Shown piece after piece: positions 1-11,579 of a stretch of DNA of 64,000 nucleotides. The stretch covers positions 496,501 through 560,500 of the forward strand of contig JAWZYV010000113.1 in the NCBI GenBank assembly GCA_038373885.1, written 5' to 3'. A program made the translations under genes and the position numbers. Source of the stretch: Cheiracanthium punctorium. Its lineage: Eukaryota; Arthropoda; Arachnida; Araneae; Cheiracanthiidae. The notes below the pieces were generated by a model, which did not search any database, was not told the origin of the DNA, and saw nothing but the letters and a program-made list of their open reading frames with translations. The first letter of the stretch is position 1; every line of letters begins with the position of its first letter.

Positions 1-128
1 TGACATCTAAAAGAAATAAATATTCCTTTACGTTCCTCATTGAGCTCCTACTCATTTTGATTAACCGAGAAAAGTAAAAAATTTGAACTCTAAAAGTCAG
101 TAGCTATGTAACTTTTGACCTACTAGAA

Positions 129-352
129 CAGTGATGGCAATTCTGTTTTAAGGAGTGGGCCAAATTTTGTTCATATTTTTTTTGTACTAACTCATGGGTT
201 GCTAAATAAGTGGCGTCACTCAGAAAGAGAAAGAGATGAATTGTTAAAACTTACTTTTTTGGTACTCACTTTTAAAGTTACCTAAAAAATACAAAAAGCA
301 ATTCGTGGTTCATTTAAAAAACCTGCGTTGGGTCATAGGTTCGTCAGCACTG
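129..352. mobile_element. hAT-type miniature inverted-repeat element
   Basis: The element begins CAGTGATGGC and ends as the complement of CAGTGCTGAC, the short CAGTG-type terminal repeat typical of hAT transposons. It is flanked by TACTAGAA (121-128) and AACTAGAA (353-360), a seven-of-eight match to the 8-bp target duplication of hAT elements. At 224 bp with no coding capacity it is a non-autonomous copy. Family assignment rests only on the ends and the duplication length. Confidence 0.65.
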
Positions 353-360
353 AACTAGAA

Positions 361-1320
361 CGTCTAAATTTGGAACTAAATTGGCTAAAAGTTCGTTTTG
401 CTTTTATATTGTATATTCTTTTATAGTTACATACCGTCTACGTATAGATCATTACATTAACTTTTTGCAAACTACATTAGAGTTTTTTTTATTTGCTACA
501 TTTGAAATGTTCATTAGATATTTTTATAACCGTCTTTTTTATTCTAGTTTTTCTGCTTTAAATTGCGCAAATTACAATCAATATATCTCTGGATAGAAAC
601 AAAAAATATATTATCGTACTTGAAAACATGGATGTTTCATTGCATTTTTTCAGTGTTGGTTTGATTTCAGTTTTTCAAAACTCATCAGAAATACAATTTC
701 CTAATGAGCGAGATAATGCAAATAGGTCAAATGCGGTATATCTTACTTTTTAAGTGTTAAACGTCCTATGAAAGCGAAATGTAGTTCCCTAACTGCAGTT
801 AAGCTCTCGAAAGCAAAAACTATATCGTGCAAGCGGAACAATTATTGTAATGATGATTATTTAATAGAATATTTTATTAGAAAGTAATAATTGATTAAAC
901 TTGGTGATGTTTCATAAGATAAAATTGCTCTAGCTTTACACTCACTTTCGGTGATTCTGGTCCTCCTTGTAATCTCCCTTTTTTTTTTTTTTTTTGCTAT
1001 GACTAACATATGGAACATTATTTTAATAATTATTTACACTTGAGGAAGTAAAACACAAATCTCTAATACTTAAAAGTGAAACTCTTGCTTCTTTAAGAAT
1101 TTTAAAAACATATATTTAAAACCTTGAAAGTATTGATAGACAGTAAGTAAGTATTGATGGAAATTTTAAGAAAAAATTTTCAAATTCAGATTTACCGAAA
1201 ATGGACTGAAAAAAAAATACTCGCATCACATTTAAAAACTAGTACTTTAAGTCAGAATGAAAGAAAGATCAGTGATTTTAACTTACAAACTTTACTATTT
1301 TTTCCCCTTATGAGGGAGTT
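361..1320. other. no gene recognised
   Basis: AT-rich sequence with a poly-T run near 980-994 and only short chance open frames. I see no splice-flanked coding segment, RNA gene or repeat structure. Confidence 0.5.
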
Positions 1321-1409
1321 GTCGGAGGACGATTAAGAGAAACGTTCCCTCGGCCGCTCACATGACGTATAGTGTACAAAAGGTATTTGAGAAAAACTGA
1401 CGGACAACT

Positions 1410-1437
1410 GGAATACACAAAAAAGCTGCACTTTATT
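1410..1437 (-). terminator. candidate poly(A) signal of the 2.4 kb transcription unit
   Basis: On the minus strand an AATAAA hexamer lies at 1437-1432 and is followed by a U/GU-rich stretch, the layout of a cleavage and polyadenylation site. It lies about 1 kb downstream of the TATA box at 2452-2444. AATAAA is common by chance in AT-rich DNA, so its weight comes from the match in position and strand. Confidence 0.35.
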
Positions 1438-1865
1438 GTAGGTATCTTCACAAAACAGTTATTAAAGAAACAAGTTCAATTACGCACCGCACATTGCTTC
1501 ATAAAAAAATAACACCAGGAACATATCTAATTGTTCCGGCCACACGGCATGCCGGAGTTCCATAAAAAAACGAACACAACCTCCTCTGACGGAGAGCAAT
1601 CGAGAAGTCTTTTCAAATCTTCCTACAAAACTGCCAGCTCTCTACAGGTTGGCGAGTAAAATATGAGCACTCATAAGCCACTGCCCCACGTGACAACCAC
1701 CGTCCGGTAGGCGTAAACAATATAAAAATTTGAAACAAACGGATTAAATGATTGATGCCAAGACAGAAGTGCCAGAATTTTGGCGGATGCCAATACGTAA
1801 GGCTACAACCCCGTGAGAAAACACCGACGGAGACCGGGAGGCGCTAAGAACTAACACAGCATATG

Positions 1866-2306
1866 CTAAAGCGAAATTAATTTAGAAGGGAAACCCCGAA
1901 AAATCCCAGACATAGCGTCGCGCAAAAGGAAAGAATATTTTATCGAGCCGAAAAAACAAAGTGGAGAGAGATTAATACGGAAAACGAAATTTTGATTTAG
2001 AAAGACGAAACATAGGAACATTATTTTAAGACGCGAAAAATATGTGAACTTCGTCACATATATCTCTCCACAGCCCAACAAAAAAAATTTTGACGCCAGA
2101 AAGACGAAACATAGGAACATTATTTTAAGACGCGAAAAATATGTGAACTTCGTCACACCCCTAGCGATTGATGTTTTACGGTAACATTCTTTATCGGCGA
2201 AATAGTACAAGGCGTTGACTATAAACGAGTTTATAACCTTATTTATTATATTCATTCTGTTGTCTCTTTCTATGAGATGGATTCGACTAAATGTTTCTGT
2301 GTGCAC
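1866..2306 (-). CDS. hypothetical 146-residue protein with an internal repeat
   Basis: I do not recognise this protein. The frame opens at an ATG about 120 nt downstream of a TATA/initiator pair and stays open for 146 codons. Two near-identical segments around residues 50-70 and 83-103, each containing VTKFTYFSRLKIMFLCFVFL, come from a 60-bp DNA repeat spaced 99 bp apart, so the duplication keeps the frame. Each copy carries a short hydrophobic stretch too brief for a typical membrane helix. The surrounding block (about 1330-2480) is visibly richer in G+C than its flanks, which sets it apart as one unit. It could be a small single-exon gene, a retroposed copy, or part of a long LTR in minus orientation. 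Chance opening is possible. Confidence 0.25.
   Translation of the reverse strand: MHTETFSRIHLIERDNRMNIINKVINSFIVNALYYFADKECYRKTSIARGVTKFTYFSRLKIMFLCFVFLASKFFLLGCGEIYVTKFTYFSRLKIMFLCFVFLNQNFVFRINLSPLCFFGSIKYSFLLRDAMSGIFRGFPSKLISL
1999..2157. repeat. 60-bp direct repeat, two copies 99 bp apart
   Basis: Positions 1999-2058 recur at 2098-2157 with no difference I can see. The spacer has no copy of the repeat. The offset is divisible by three, so the overlapping minus-strand frame is duplicated without a shift. The identity suggests a recent duplication. Confidence 0.85.
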
Positions 2307-2420
2307 GATAGTCAGAGCGATTTTTCTTTAAGAAACATTTTTAAATTTATTACGAAATCTATATTTTCTACAGCATAAAAAAGGGGAAGCATTTCATAGC
2401 GACGCTGCATGTATGTCACT

Positions 2421-2452
2421 TGAGTGATAACCGACTGCGCATCCTTTATATA
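2421..2452 (-). promoter_or_regulatory. TATA box with correctly spaced initiator (minus strand)
   Basis: On the minus strand TATATAAAG (2452-2444) lies in a G+C-rich setting, flanked by GCGC before and GGATGCGC after. About 27 nt downstream a TCACT motif (2427-2423) matches the arthropod initiator consensus, with the start site near 2425. TATA-to-start spacing is normal for a pol II core promoter. The G+C-rich setting makes it less likely to be one of the many chance TATA strings here. Confidence 0.4.
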
Positions 2453-2479
2453 GCGCGGATTCTACCATTATATTTATCT

Positions 2480-5400
2480 TACATTAAACCCAGGAAAACG
2501 GTGATAAATATAACATTTTTGGACACTTCATATGTCGATAGACAAGCAAAGTCGAAGGCTTGGTTAAAGCATTCAATCCATTAAAATCACTCAACAACTT
2601 GAATTCAATCAGTAATTTGAATACAGTACGAGATAACTGCGTATGTCATACAAACGTAGTAGCTATGAAAGTTGCTATGGTAGTAGCCCCAATGGCCTCA
2701 GGGAAAGTTGGGAAGTGCCTGTCTCCAAAATTGTTCTTTATCCCCAGAGCAGCTACAAGAATAGAATTGTTTAATTTTCTAAACATCATTCAAGTTGAAT
2801 GATAAATTATTCCCTTTGCTTTCAGAAAAATAATTTTTAACACAGAAAACCGTACGTTGGTGGGTAAATTAATTATTTTTTGGCTTTATCCGCATATACG
2901 ATTTTACCAGACTTAGCCTTACCTATTGTGATACATGTTTTTCAAAACAAAATTATTATTTGTGTGCAGATTTTTCAATTGTTAATAAAGTTTTTCTTTT
3001 AGTTCATTCCAGCTCTTTTCCATCTTTCTCTTTTTCCATCTTTCTTTCTTTTTTCCATCTCTTGAGATAAAGCGCACTTTTTCATTTTATGTATGACCTT
3101 ATGTTTCGTCGTTATCTCTCATAAACAAATTATTATTGGTAATTGTAGGCATGTTATAGCCTTGTACGTAAAAATGTTGAGACTCCTTGGTATGTGTTCC
3201 CAGAAAGTTTATGGCTGAGGCAACTAGCCGGTTGACACATCTCTACGCACAGCTTAAAAGCAAAATGTGTTTTGTTTAAATATGAAAATGTTTGTATTAA
3301 ATTTTTGTGCAGAAAAGAGATGTTCTGTTGTTGCTAAGGCGTGGAAGAAATATCCCCATTTTTTAACTTGTCTCTAAAATTTGGAGTCGAAAAAAGACTT
3401 TAGATTATCAAACTCCAGATTATCAAACTATAAAAATTACTGTTTTTCCGGTAACATGTGTGGCCAAGGAGAAATTACCTTTTCTCTTGGTTACTGTAAA
3501 AAAAAGTATGCAGATATTTTAACCTGAAAATTAAAGGAAATAGCTTGAGCTTCGTTGTCTTCCTTCCTTGATTAAATTTCCTTACTCATTAACACTTTCA
3601 ACAAATCTTGGATTACAAATTTCTGCATTTACACAGATGACACAACAAACTTCGTGCATAGTCTTTACGGGGAATTTCATTATACCGGTTTTAAGTATTT
3701 TTCACTCGCAGAATATTTGCCATGTGTTGTAATTTTGAAGGAAAACTTACCACCGACCATCTTTCCAGCTAATTCTATAAGATATTTATTTAGATTTTAG
3801 AAATGCTTTTTAGATATTCAATCAGGTACATAACCAATTATTGAACGAATTATTCAACTATTCTGCCATAATTAGTAAAAAAAGCTGCTATAAAAAATGC
3901 AAAAAATACTGATTCACAAGGAAAGAATTATACCTTAAATTAACAACATAAAGTGTATTTTTCCGATAAACATAATATATTTCTGTAGATTGGACATTTT
4001 TTTCAACTAAATACTATCTTTCTTTTTAATTTAATGCATACGTGTGCCACATTATTGCTCAAAACACACATGAGCTTTCATATAAGTTAAATTGCACTAC
4101 ATTTATTGATTCATCACAACTTTCCTCGTTACTCGTAGTAATTCTTTATTCTTTTCAAAGCATTATTCGTAGTAATTCGTTAGTCCTTTGATAATTTATA
4201 TAGCGCTCACTCTGCTTTAACAGGATTAAAATGTTTGTTCTAAAAAACATAATTATTCCGATTCTGAATACATTAATCAGCGGCAGCATCTCTGCGGCAT
4301 TTGAAAGTACCATATTTATTTATTTATTTATTTATATGTATATACATGCAGAGAGAGGGAGTTATCTCTCCATAAATAATTCGAATCTCTCTGTATTTGA
4401 GAACTACGTTTCCCCAAGATGAGTGACAATTTATGACAGAGAATAAATTTCGCAGTTCATATTTCTTGGAAAACAGTGAACGGAGAAACCATTTTTCACT
4501 CTACTGTCTCAGCTCATTATGTTAGTTGGGTTTAAAATGCGCCATCAGAAATTTCCAAGCTGCTCAAATCTTTGCTACTTGAAGATGAGAACGCAAATGT
4601 AATTAATTTTAGCCCTCTTTTTAAATTTCTCGATCTTTTCGTCATTGTTGATAAATCACACTTTCTTCTTTGGAAGATTTAAAAAAAAAAATCCAGAGGA
4701 GCAGGATAATCTGATATCTCGCTCAAAGTTATTTCAATTTACTAGATCAGTTCAGAGAAAGTAGTGGCAATCTATAAGGGGAAAATGCAGAGAACTTCCA
4801 CTTATGCGAAAGATTATTAAATGTTTATTCACTATATGCATATTAACTAAAAAAACATTCTGCTTCTAATTAAGAGAAATTAAACAATGTTTCAAACAGG
4901 TTAGCTAACCATTAGTTAAATGATAAAATAACTCATCGATCTAATAAAATTTTAATTATTAGAGTGAATACAAGTAATTAAATGGAGCACGTGCATTCCA
5001 GCTGATCAAGACGCTGTAAGGTTAAAGACGTAAATTAAATAATAAGTTTAAAAATCTTGAAATTGATTTTAATTTATTAAAGACCTGAATTGAGGATTAT
5101 TCTTGAAGGTTAATGTTGTTGCATGTGCTTGCTGTTAAAAGAAACAGAATTAAGCCAGTAGGGCGAGATGAACTATAAATTTGCGATAGAATTTTTTGAG
5201 GACTCGTGATGAACGTAATATATTCAAACGTTTGAAGTTATCTACCAGTATAAGTTAAAGCTTTTCTTCTTCGGCAAAACTCATAAGAAACGTTGAGATT
5301 TTTTTTTGTTGTTGTTCTCTTGATTTTTAGTTTTCCAGATAGAAAGGCAAAACCGATAAAATGTTTTGGAATTGGCACTCGTAAATTAAAGCACATGTGC

Positions 5401-5925
5401 AAAATGGAAAACTAATGAATGAGTCATCTTATAATTGGTAAGGAGACTTTTAAATGCATGTGCGAAATTTAATGTAGTGATGGGCTTTATTTTATAGCAT
5501 TAATAAATGGTAATTGGCTCAATCCCACCACTTTATTTTAACCGTAGTTTGAGTGTAAAAAATTTAATTTTTTCGTATATATACGTAAAATATTATATAT
5601 AAGTAAGATATTTATACGTAAAATATAAATTTTACGTATACTTGAGAAGCTTTAATTTAACCATAAACCATTACTGTCGCTATCTAATAAACAAACAGTT
5701 GGAAATTGGTCATAAGTCTAACTAACATACCGTCGTAAGTTTAATGAAAAGCTAGTTTAATGAAAACAGCAGGTCTGTAAAAAGAGGTTAATTCTTGTTA
5801 TGTTTTAAAGAACACAAAACTGAATATAAAGAACACTTAATATATTTCAGTCTCTAAACACCACTTTTTAAAGAACTTTTTAAAATAACGCGAAAAAATA
5901 AAAACATTATATAACAATCATTTCA
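2480..5925. other. no gene recognised
   Basis: Long AT-rich stretch. It holds a (TTTA)n run near 4316-4335, a short partly repeated motif around 4130-4175 and a perfect TACGTAAAAT hairpin near 5616-5639. An open frame of 80 codons at 2560-2802 resembles nothing I know. Confidence 0.5.
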
Positions 5926-5926
5926 G

Positions 5927-6064
5927 GTGGTACAAAATGTCCACCCATCCTGAATTGCGAAAGGATCCACCATCCACACAGGATGAATTACTCACGTTCC
6001 CTCCCCCCCCATGCAGACTGCAGATATTTTTTTCTGTTCGGGAAGGGTGAACCTTTTGTACCAC
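5927..6064. mobile_element. small terminal-inverted-repeat element
   Basis: The left end GTGGTACAAAATGTCCACCC is mirrored at the right by GGGTGAACCTTTTGTACCAC, an inverted repeat of about 20 bp with two mismatches. The 138-bp body has no coding capacity and includes a C-run near 6003-6010. Superfamily is not determined because no target duplication is clear. Confidence 0.5.
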
Positions 6065-6171
6065 ATAAAGCGATCGCGCTATGATTTCTTTATTTATGCG
6101 TATTTAACAAACTTCTTAATTAAATGTAACAAAAAATCATCCTTATTGATGCGGGATGCATTGAAATCGTT

Positions 6172-6310
6172 ATTACACTCTTCTAAAAAGGAGCTAAATT
6201 TTACTCCTGAGGAACGAGGATGGCTCCGGAGGATTTGAAACTGGGAGAAGTTTATCACGATTTCCAGTCCTTAGGAGTGAATTTTTTTTTTTTTTTTTTA
6301 AGCGTGTACA
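6172..6310. mobile_element. foldback miniature element, family also at 40.95 kb
   Basis: A palindromic sequence with Lys-rich-looking AAAAAG/ACTCC arms on the left and a mirrored ACTCC/poly-A/GTGTAC arm on the right. The interior, including the repeated CTCC-GAGGA motifs, matches the element at 40946-41079. The right end AAGCGTGTACA matches the terminal repeat of that better-preserved copy. The left end is decayed. Confidence 0.5.
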
Positions 6311-6319
6311 TACTACTTT

Positions 6320-7560
6320 AAATTTCATCTGAAAGTCTTATCAAACCAGTCACAGAAGGTGTTTTTACTGATGTAAAAACCACAAATTCCTACATACAAA
6401 TTACCGACGAAGAAACAACGAATCATTACATAAATGTTTTTTATCGATATTAAAATACAAGCTCAAGCTGTCAAGCATTCATTTTTTAACAGATCGTAAT
6501 TCACTGGTGAAAGATAATGTGAAATTAATTGAATATCTAAGATAGCATTTCTCAATAAAGATGCAAACGAATGAACATGAGATTATGGATTACATTGATG
6601 AATTGCTGTTATTACTAGGGGCAACAAATATCTTACACAGCTGAGGCACTCAGCTTTTGATGACTGAGAAACATTACTTTCTAGATATCATTAATCTATC
6701 AGGATAAGCATTCAGAAATGCAGTTAAACTCGAAGTACGGTTATTTGTGCTCTAATTGTATGTATACAATTCCTGTTTTTAATGTAAAACAAAAAATCCG
6801 TGCATCATAATATAAATTCTGATATTAATGAATCTGCAATGTTTAATGCACTATAAATGGGTTGTATTGTTTAAAGTAGTATTAAATTCAAAGACTTGTA
6901 AATGGCATAAGGAACATTTTAACTGGGAAAAAGTTGAACGTGTTTAAAAATTACGCACCTAGATATACAATTTTATGTTTTTTTTAATGACAGAAAAAAA
7001 GGTGTGTTGATGTATAAATATAAAACCATGTGCTTTTTCTTTCTCTCAAAATGAGTTGTTTTTAATCAATACGTGAAATTGTAAAAATATGTGTGGAAAA
7101 AAACTTTTTGCCTACAAACTCTCCAGTGGTTTTCAAATTTGATATCATAAATAGAAATACTAAACAGTTTTTGATTCTCCAAAAGCACTGAAAATTTCTA
7201 GTACATGAGGCTTTTGTTGCTCTTCAATCAAAGGATTAAATTCTTTAAAAAAGTATAAAGATAATATTTTCCCCGAAATGCTAATACTATATTCTAAAGT
7301 AGTAGCCGGAGTTTTGGACTATCTTAAGGCACTTTAAAAACTTCAATAAAACTAGACGGCTTTAAAAACACCATAACACATTTTTTTAAAACTTTTCTAG
7401 AGGTAGGTCGTTTATATGCATCAAGTAAAAAATTGGTTCCCAAACACGAAAACTGGGGAAATGATAATATGGACTTTGAAAAATAAACTAAAGTAAGATT
7501 TTCCGGTATTATAACAGAAAAAAAATATTCCTTAAAAATTAAGAAAAACTGAAAAAAAAA
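6320..7560. other. no gene recognised
   Basis: AT-rich sequence with no open frame of note and no repeat structure that I could identify. Confidence 0.5.
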
Positions 7561-7563
7561 TTG

Positions 7564-8245
7564 TACTATGTCCCATAAAACACTAACCTAGTCTTTTATT
7601 CCTTGAATATTGATCAAAGATACGCCTTAAATATTGATCCTATACGTACTTTGTAATAATGAATTTTGAAGATACATAAGAAAAAGGTGTAGAATTTTAT
7701 AAAATCGATTAATTTTTTTCAGAAGATACGGCTCCTGTAAAAAATATCCCAATTAGTAAAATGTGCTTTATATATTAATTAGGCGATGCACAAAATTTTA
7801 ACATTTCACCATAAAAAGTCTCAGAGATATAAAGATGATTATAAGCAATTTTTCAATGGCTCTCGAAGAGAAAAATTCACGTCAGACACGATTGTGTTTC
7901 AGAGTTTTCACATTAATTACAAAAGAAAACAATGACTGCATAAATAATAATACATTTGTTACTGTCGGCTATATATAAGCCCTCATCATTTTTGTTTAAA
8001 CACATCTCTAAGATATTTTATGATGAAAAGCTGAAAATTTATAACACTTAATTACGGTATCGGGCACATCTTGCTAATTGTTTTTTTTTCTAAGGGGGCC
8101 TGTAAAAATTTAAATTTTGTATTTATTTAAACTTAATCCCTTGAAAAATTTAAACCGAGTTCATAGATTTCTATATTTTTTCACAAAACTTTGTAATTTA
8201 TTATATATGCCTGGAACTCCAGAAATGGATGTCATGTCGACGGCT
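7564..8245. mobile_element. long foldback DNA element, copy 1
   Basis: The two halves (about 7564-7920 and 8000-8245) are diverged reverse complements, sharing blocks such as the CATAAAAAGTCTCAGAGAT region and its mirror. Both halves also match the element at 59124-59931, which preserves an outer end of the type TACAGGGTGTCCG. No transposase is present, so it would depend on an element elsewhere. Such ends are common among Tc1/mariner-superfamily elements, but assignment is tentative. Confidence 0.5.
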
Positions 8246-8335
8246 AACATGAGTTTTGAATTTGGAGAAATTTATTAGCTGTGGACGCCATGTCGACGGC
8301 TGACATTCGAGTTTTGAATTTGGAGAAATTTATTA
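8225..8335. repeat. 57-bp tandem duplication
   Basis: A unit containing CATGTCGACGGCT and GAGTTTTGAATTTGGAGAAA occurs twice in direct orientation with a few substitutions, overlapping the right edge of the foldback element. Confidence 0.8.
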
Positions 8336-8937
8336 AAGAAAAATCTCAATCTTAGCTTATATTAAGAAATATGCAGTATGTTAAATTATTATAAATTTTA
8401 TTAGTGTCATATTAACATTTTTCTGCACTTTTGGAAATCGTATTTTTTTGTCAAAAATTTGTAGTTAGATCCATTTATTGCTAGCTTAATAGTATAATGA
8501 CTTTATATAATCCGGCAAATGTTTTTCGTGCATTTTAGAATAAAGCATCGAGGATTGTATAATTTCGTCATGATAATAATAGTAAACATTATTAAATATT
8601 TCCTTTACAAAAGAGAAATTTTGCAAATACCGTACACACCTTTCTTTATCTCTTTCACACATATATGCACACAAAAGAAAGAGAAAAAAGGGAAAGAGAA
8701 AGAAGGGAAATCTATTTATAAACTGCGTTGTTATCATCTATAGCAGCGGTTCATAATGCATGAAGGTCAGTTTAGCTTTTTGAAAGTTTAAGGAAGAAGA
8801 AACAAGAATCAATATGTTATGTACGATTTTATGTTTATTATTTTGCGACGAATAAAAAATCTTATATGACTGATAAATTATTTTACATATGGAGTACTAA
8901 ATGTAAGCATTTAAAAAGAGAAAATCATTTAGGAAAA

Positions 8938-8990
8938 CTATCTTATAGTAACTTTGTCCTTATAGTAACTTTATCTTATAGTAACTTTAA
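8938..8990. repeat. 17-bp tandem repeat, three copies
   Basis: The motif CTTATAGTAACTTT recurs three times in direct succession with one or two substitutions. Confidence 0.85.
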
Positions 8991-8999
8991 ATATGCATA

Positions 9000-10000
9000 T
9001 ATCATTGTGCTGCAAGGAAACACAGGCACAACAGAATAATCATGGTGAATCACGACTCTTTCATCAGTAAAAAAGATAGAGAATCAACGAAGAGCAGCTT
9101 ATTTTCTGCGAAAGCTGAGGAAAAACTTTCAGTACAAGCAATCAAGACAGGATAACCGTATGCTCAAAAAATAATCGAATTCGTGAATGATCTAAGTAGA
9201 ATGCTTAAAGTAGTTCTTTATGTATATCACAAATACGTTTGCATAAGCATATAGCCACATAAAAAAAGAAAAGTAGTGTAAAGCTTTCACTATATGTATT
9301 TTCACTAACACAACTGTAAGTTTCCATGCCTGTAAACTGTAGCTTTGTTCCACTACCTCAGTTTTTATATACATACAAAAATGCATTCAAAATATGATTA
9401 CAAGCTTATTCATTCAGTGGTAGGCTTTTTATTTTAAAACTATGTATTTATCCACATACATATGAATTATTTGTTTTTCCTAACCAATGCAATATGCATG
9501 CATAAACCTTGAAAGTTATGAAGACATACTCTTCATTATTTTTTTTTTTTTCCAAAATCCAACATTGTTTCAAAAGATGCTCTTTGTGTATACGCTACTT
9601 TTACTCCCCTCGAAAGAAATCTGAATTATTTCCAGTATGATGGCTATTACAGTTCTATTTGCAGTAAAGCCTGAGTGATTGGGCGGATCAGAAGGGTAAA
9701 AAACTTCTGTTTATAAAGTAATGCTGCCTCAGGTAAATGCCATAGTAGTGATACGGTTTTTATTTCTGAAATAAAATAGAATTGCAAAAAGCATATCTGA
9801 ACCTAAATCTTTCTCTAGCAATTCTTTTGTGAAAAGTTTTCTGGAGTGGCGCTATCAGAACTGCTTCTTGGAAACGCTGTTTACGTATGTGTAAAGGTGT
9901 GAATAAAAAATGTAATTTTCACCTGTGAGGACTGAGATAACAATTCGGGAAGCCTTTCATTGCTTACATGACTTTGTTTTAGTTTATACTATTTTTTTAA
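9000..10000. other. no gene recognised
   Basis: A frame near 9070-9170 reads RRAAYFLRKLRK, faintly like the end of LINE reverse transcriptases, but it is too short to call. A GTGGCGCT motif near 9845 resembles the flank of the duplicated transposon end at 11.7-12.0 kb. Otherwise nothing is seen. Confidence 0.45.
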
Positions 10001-10206
10001 TTCGTTTTGTATCTCGAAAGTGGTACGAGGTAGGGGAACAAAGTGAATTACAAAGTTGTAGAGCGTTATCGATTTAGTACGAAAAGACATGGATGTGAAA
10101 AATAGAACGGTTAAAACGTACATTTGTATTTTCGTGATTCCCTACTAAGGGAAGGTGAAAAAGTGACCAAAGAAAGAAGAAAACAATTATTTATAACAAT
10201 GTATTT

Positions 10207-11265
10207 TTATTTAAGATGTTCAAACTTCGAACCGCCTGCTGCATTGCACATTTGGATCCTTGCTTGATTTTCACATTGCACGTGTTGGAGCATAGAGGGT
10301 GATACGTTGGCACAAGTCTCCGTAATATGTCGTTTAAGGTCCTGCAATGTTTGTGGAGGGGATGCATATACCTGCTGCTTTAGGTATCACTACAGAAAAA
10401 AGTCCAGTGGAGTCAGATCAGGCGAACGTGGAGGCCATTCTTTGAAACCGCCATACTCAATTATTTAGTTCCCGAATTCCGTAACGAGGTACTGTTTCAC
10501 TGGACATGTCTTGTGAGCAAGCGCTCCGTCATGTTGAAACCTAAGATTATACACCGGCAGGTTCTCCACAAAATCGGGCATTGTGTTCTGCAGCAGTTGT
10601 AAATACCGTGCACCTGTGAATGTACTATCGTAATATATTGGACTGATCAACTTGTTACTGTAAATTGCAGCCGAAAAGTTAATACCAAACCGCACTTGAT
10701 GTCGAACATCTGTAAAACATCTAGGATCTTCCAGCGCCCAGTAATGGGTGGGTTGCCAATTGTACATGCCTTTCCGTGAAAAGCATGCCTCGTCTGTCCA
10801 CACTACATCTGCCAAGAATGTTGGCTGGACCTGTATTTGATTCATAACGAAGTTGCCCCATGAATAGCGTCGCTCGGCATCCCCGTCCAGTAAAACCTGC
10901 TGAGGCATTGGTCGGTATGGATAAGCGCCTGATTCTTGTAGGATTTTCCAAACCTGACTTTTTGAGAGGCCACTGTGTTCACTGATATGTCTTGTACTGC
11001 ATTTCGGGTATGTCAGGGCGTGTGCTAGTACCTCCTCTGGTTGAACTTGCCGTCCTATCTGAGCTGGTCTGCCAGATCGAGTTCGGCTAGCCACGCAGCT
11101 TGTCTGCCTTAAACGTTTTACAACAGATAGGATAGTTTGATAAGAAGGATGCAGGCCTGCAGGGAAACTTTCCCGGTAAAACCTTGCTGCTGATCGTGCC
11201 CTGCGTCCACATTCACCATACAGTAAAACCATCTCACAATACTGAGCTTTGGAAAATCGCTCCAT
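10207..11265 (-). pseudogene. DUF4817-type DDD transposase, three in-frame stops
   Basis: This would encode a cut-and-paste transposase of the IS630/Tc1/mariner superfamily, of the type annotated in insects and spiders as DUF4817-domain proteins. I chose the ATG at 11265 because MERFSKAQYCEMVLLYGECG is the usual family start; upstream in-frame codons run into a tRNA-like sequence. Residues 1-55 form the DUF4817/helix-turn-helix start, about 60-125 a second helix-turn-helix, then the catalytic core. Acidic residues are visible in WTDEACF (D158), FQHDGALAH (D246) and SPDLTPLDFFL (D288), a spacing of 41 residues between the last two. The frame runs 352 codons to a natural stop but is broken at codons 267, 292 and 293, with no frameshift. 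Damage by point mutation only suggests moderate age. Confidence 0.85.
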
Positions 11266-11435
11266 GGCAGTGACCTTCAACATAGTAGAAACCCAACAAG
11301 ATGTCTCTTTTATACTTGTGGTCTCAAGATAATAGGTGTGACGTTTCTTACGCATTTGCATACTGCAAAAATTTCGAACATTAAGTGCAAGTTGTGTTGA
11401 GATGATATTGAGATCAGTACAAGGATGCAACTCTC

Positions 11436-11507
11436 GGGGATTGAACCAGAGTCCTTTGGAATAGGAATCGCAAGCGATACCACTGTGCTACATTGCGGCG
11501 GCATGTT
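11436..11507 (-). tRNA. tRNA-Gly(UCC)-like pseudogene or SINE head
   Basis: On the minus strand an A box (TAGCACAGTGGT) and a B box (GGTTCAATCCC) are spaced as in a tRNA. A TTCCTAT loop would place a UCC anticodon, and the ends can form a short GCAA/TTGC acceptor stem. The anticodon stem pairs poorly, so a working tRNA is unlikely. It lies inside the transposon, between the transposase start and the terminal repeat, with the same strand sense as the transposase. It is either a SINE inserted in the element or a captured tRNA-like segment; I found no target duplication. Confidence 0.5.
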
Positions 11508-11579
11508 TAGACAGAAAGATAACATTTTCTCCTTCTGTTCACATTTCGTGACGTCAGCGTGTAGGAAATCACAAAAATA

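Noticed and set aside
9070..9170. Frame reading RRAAYFLRKLRK, like the end of LINE reverse transcriptases
   Set aside because: Only about 12 residues fit, no upstream catalytic motif or neighbouring LINE sequence was found.
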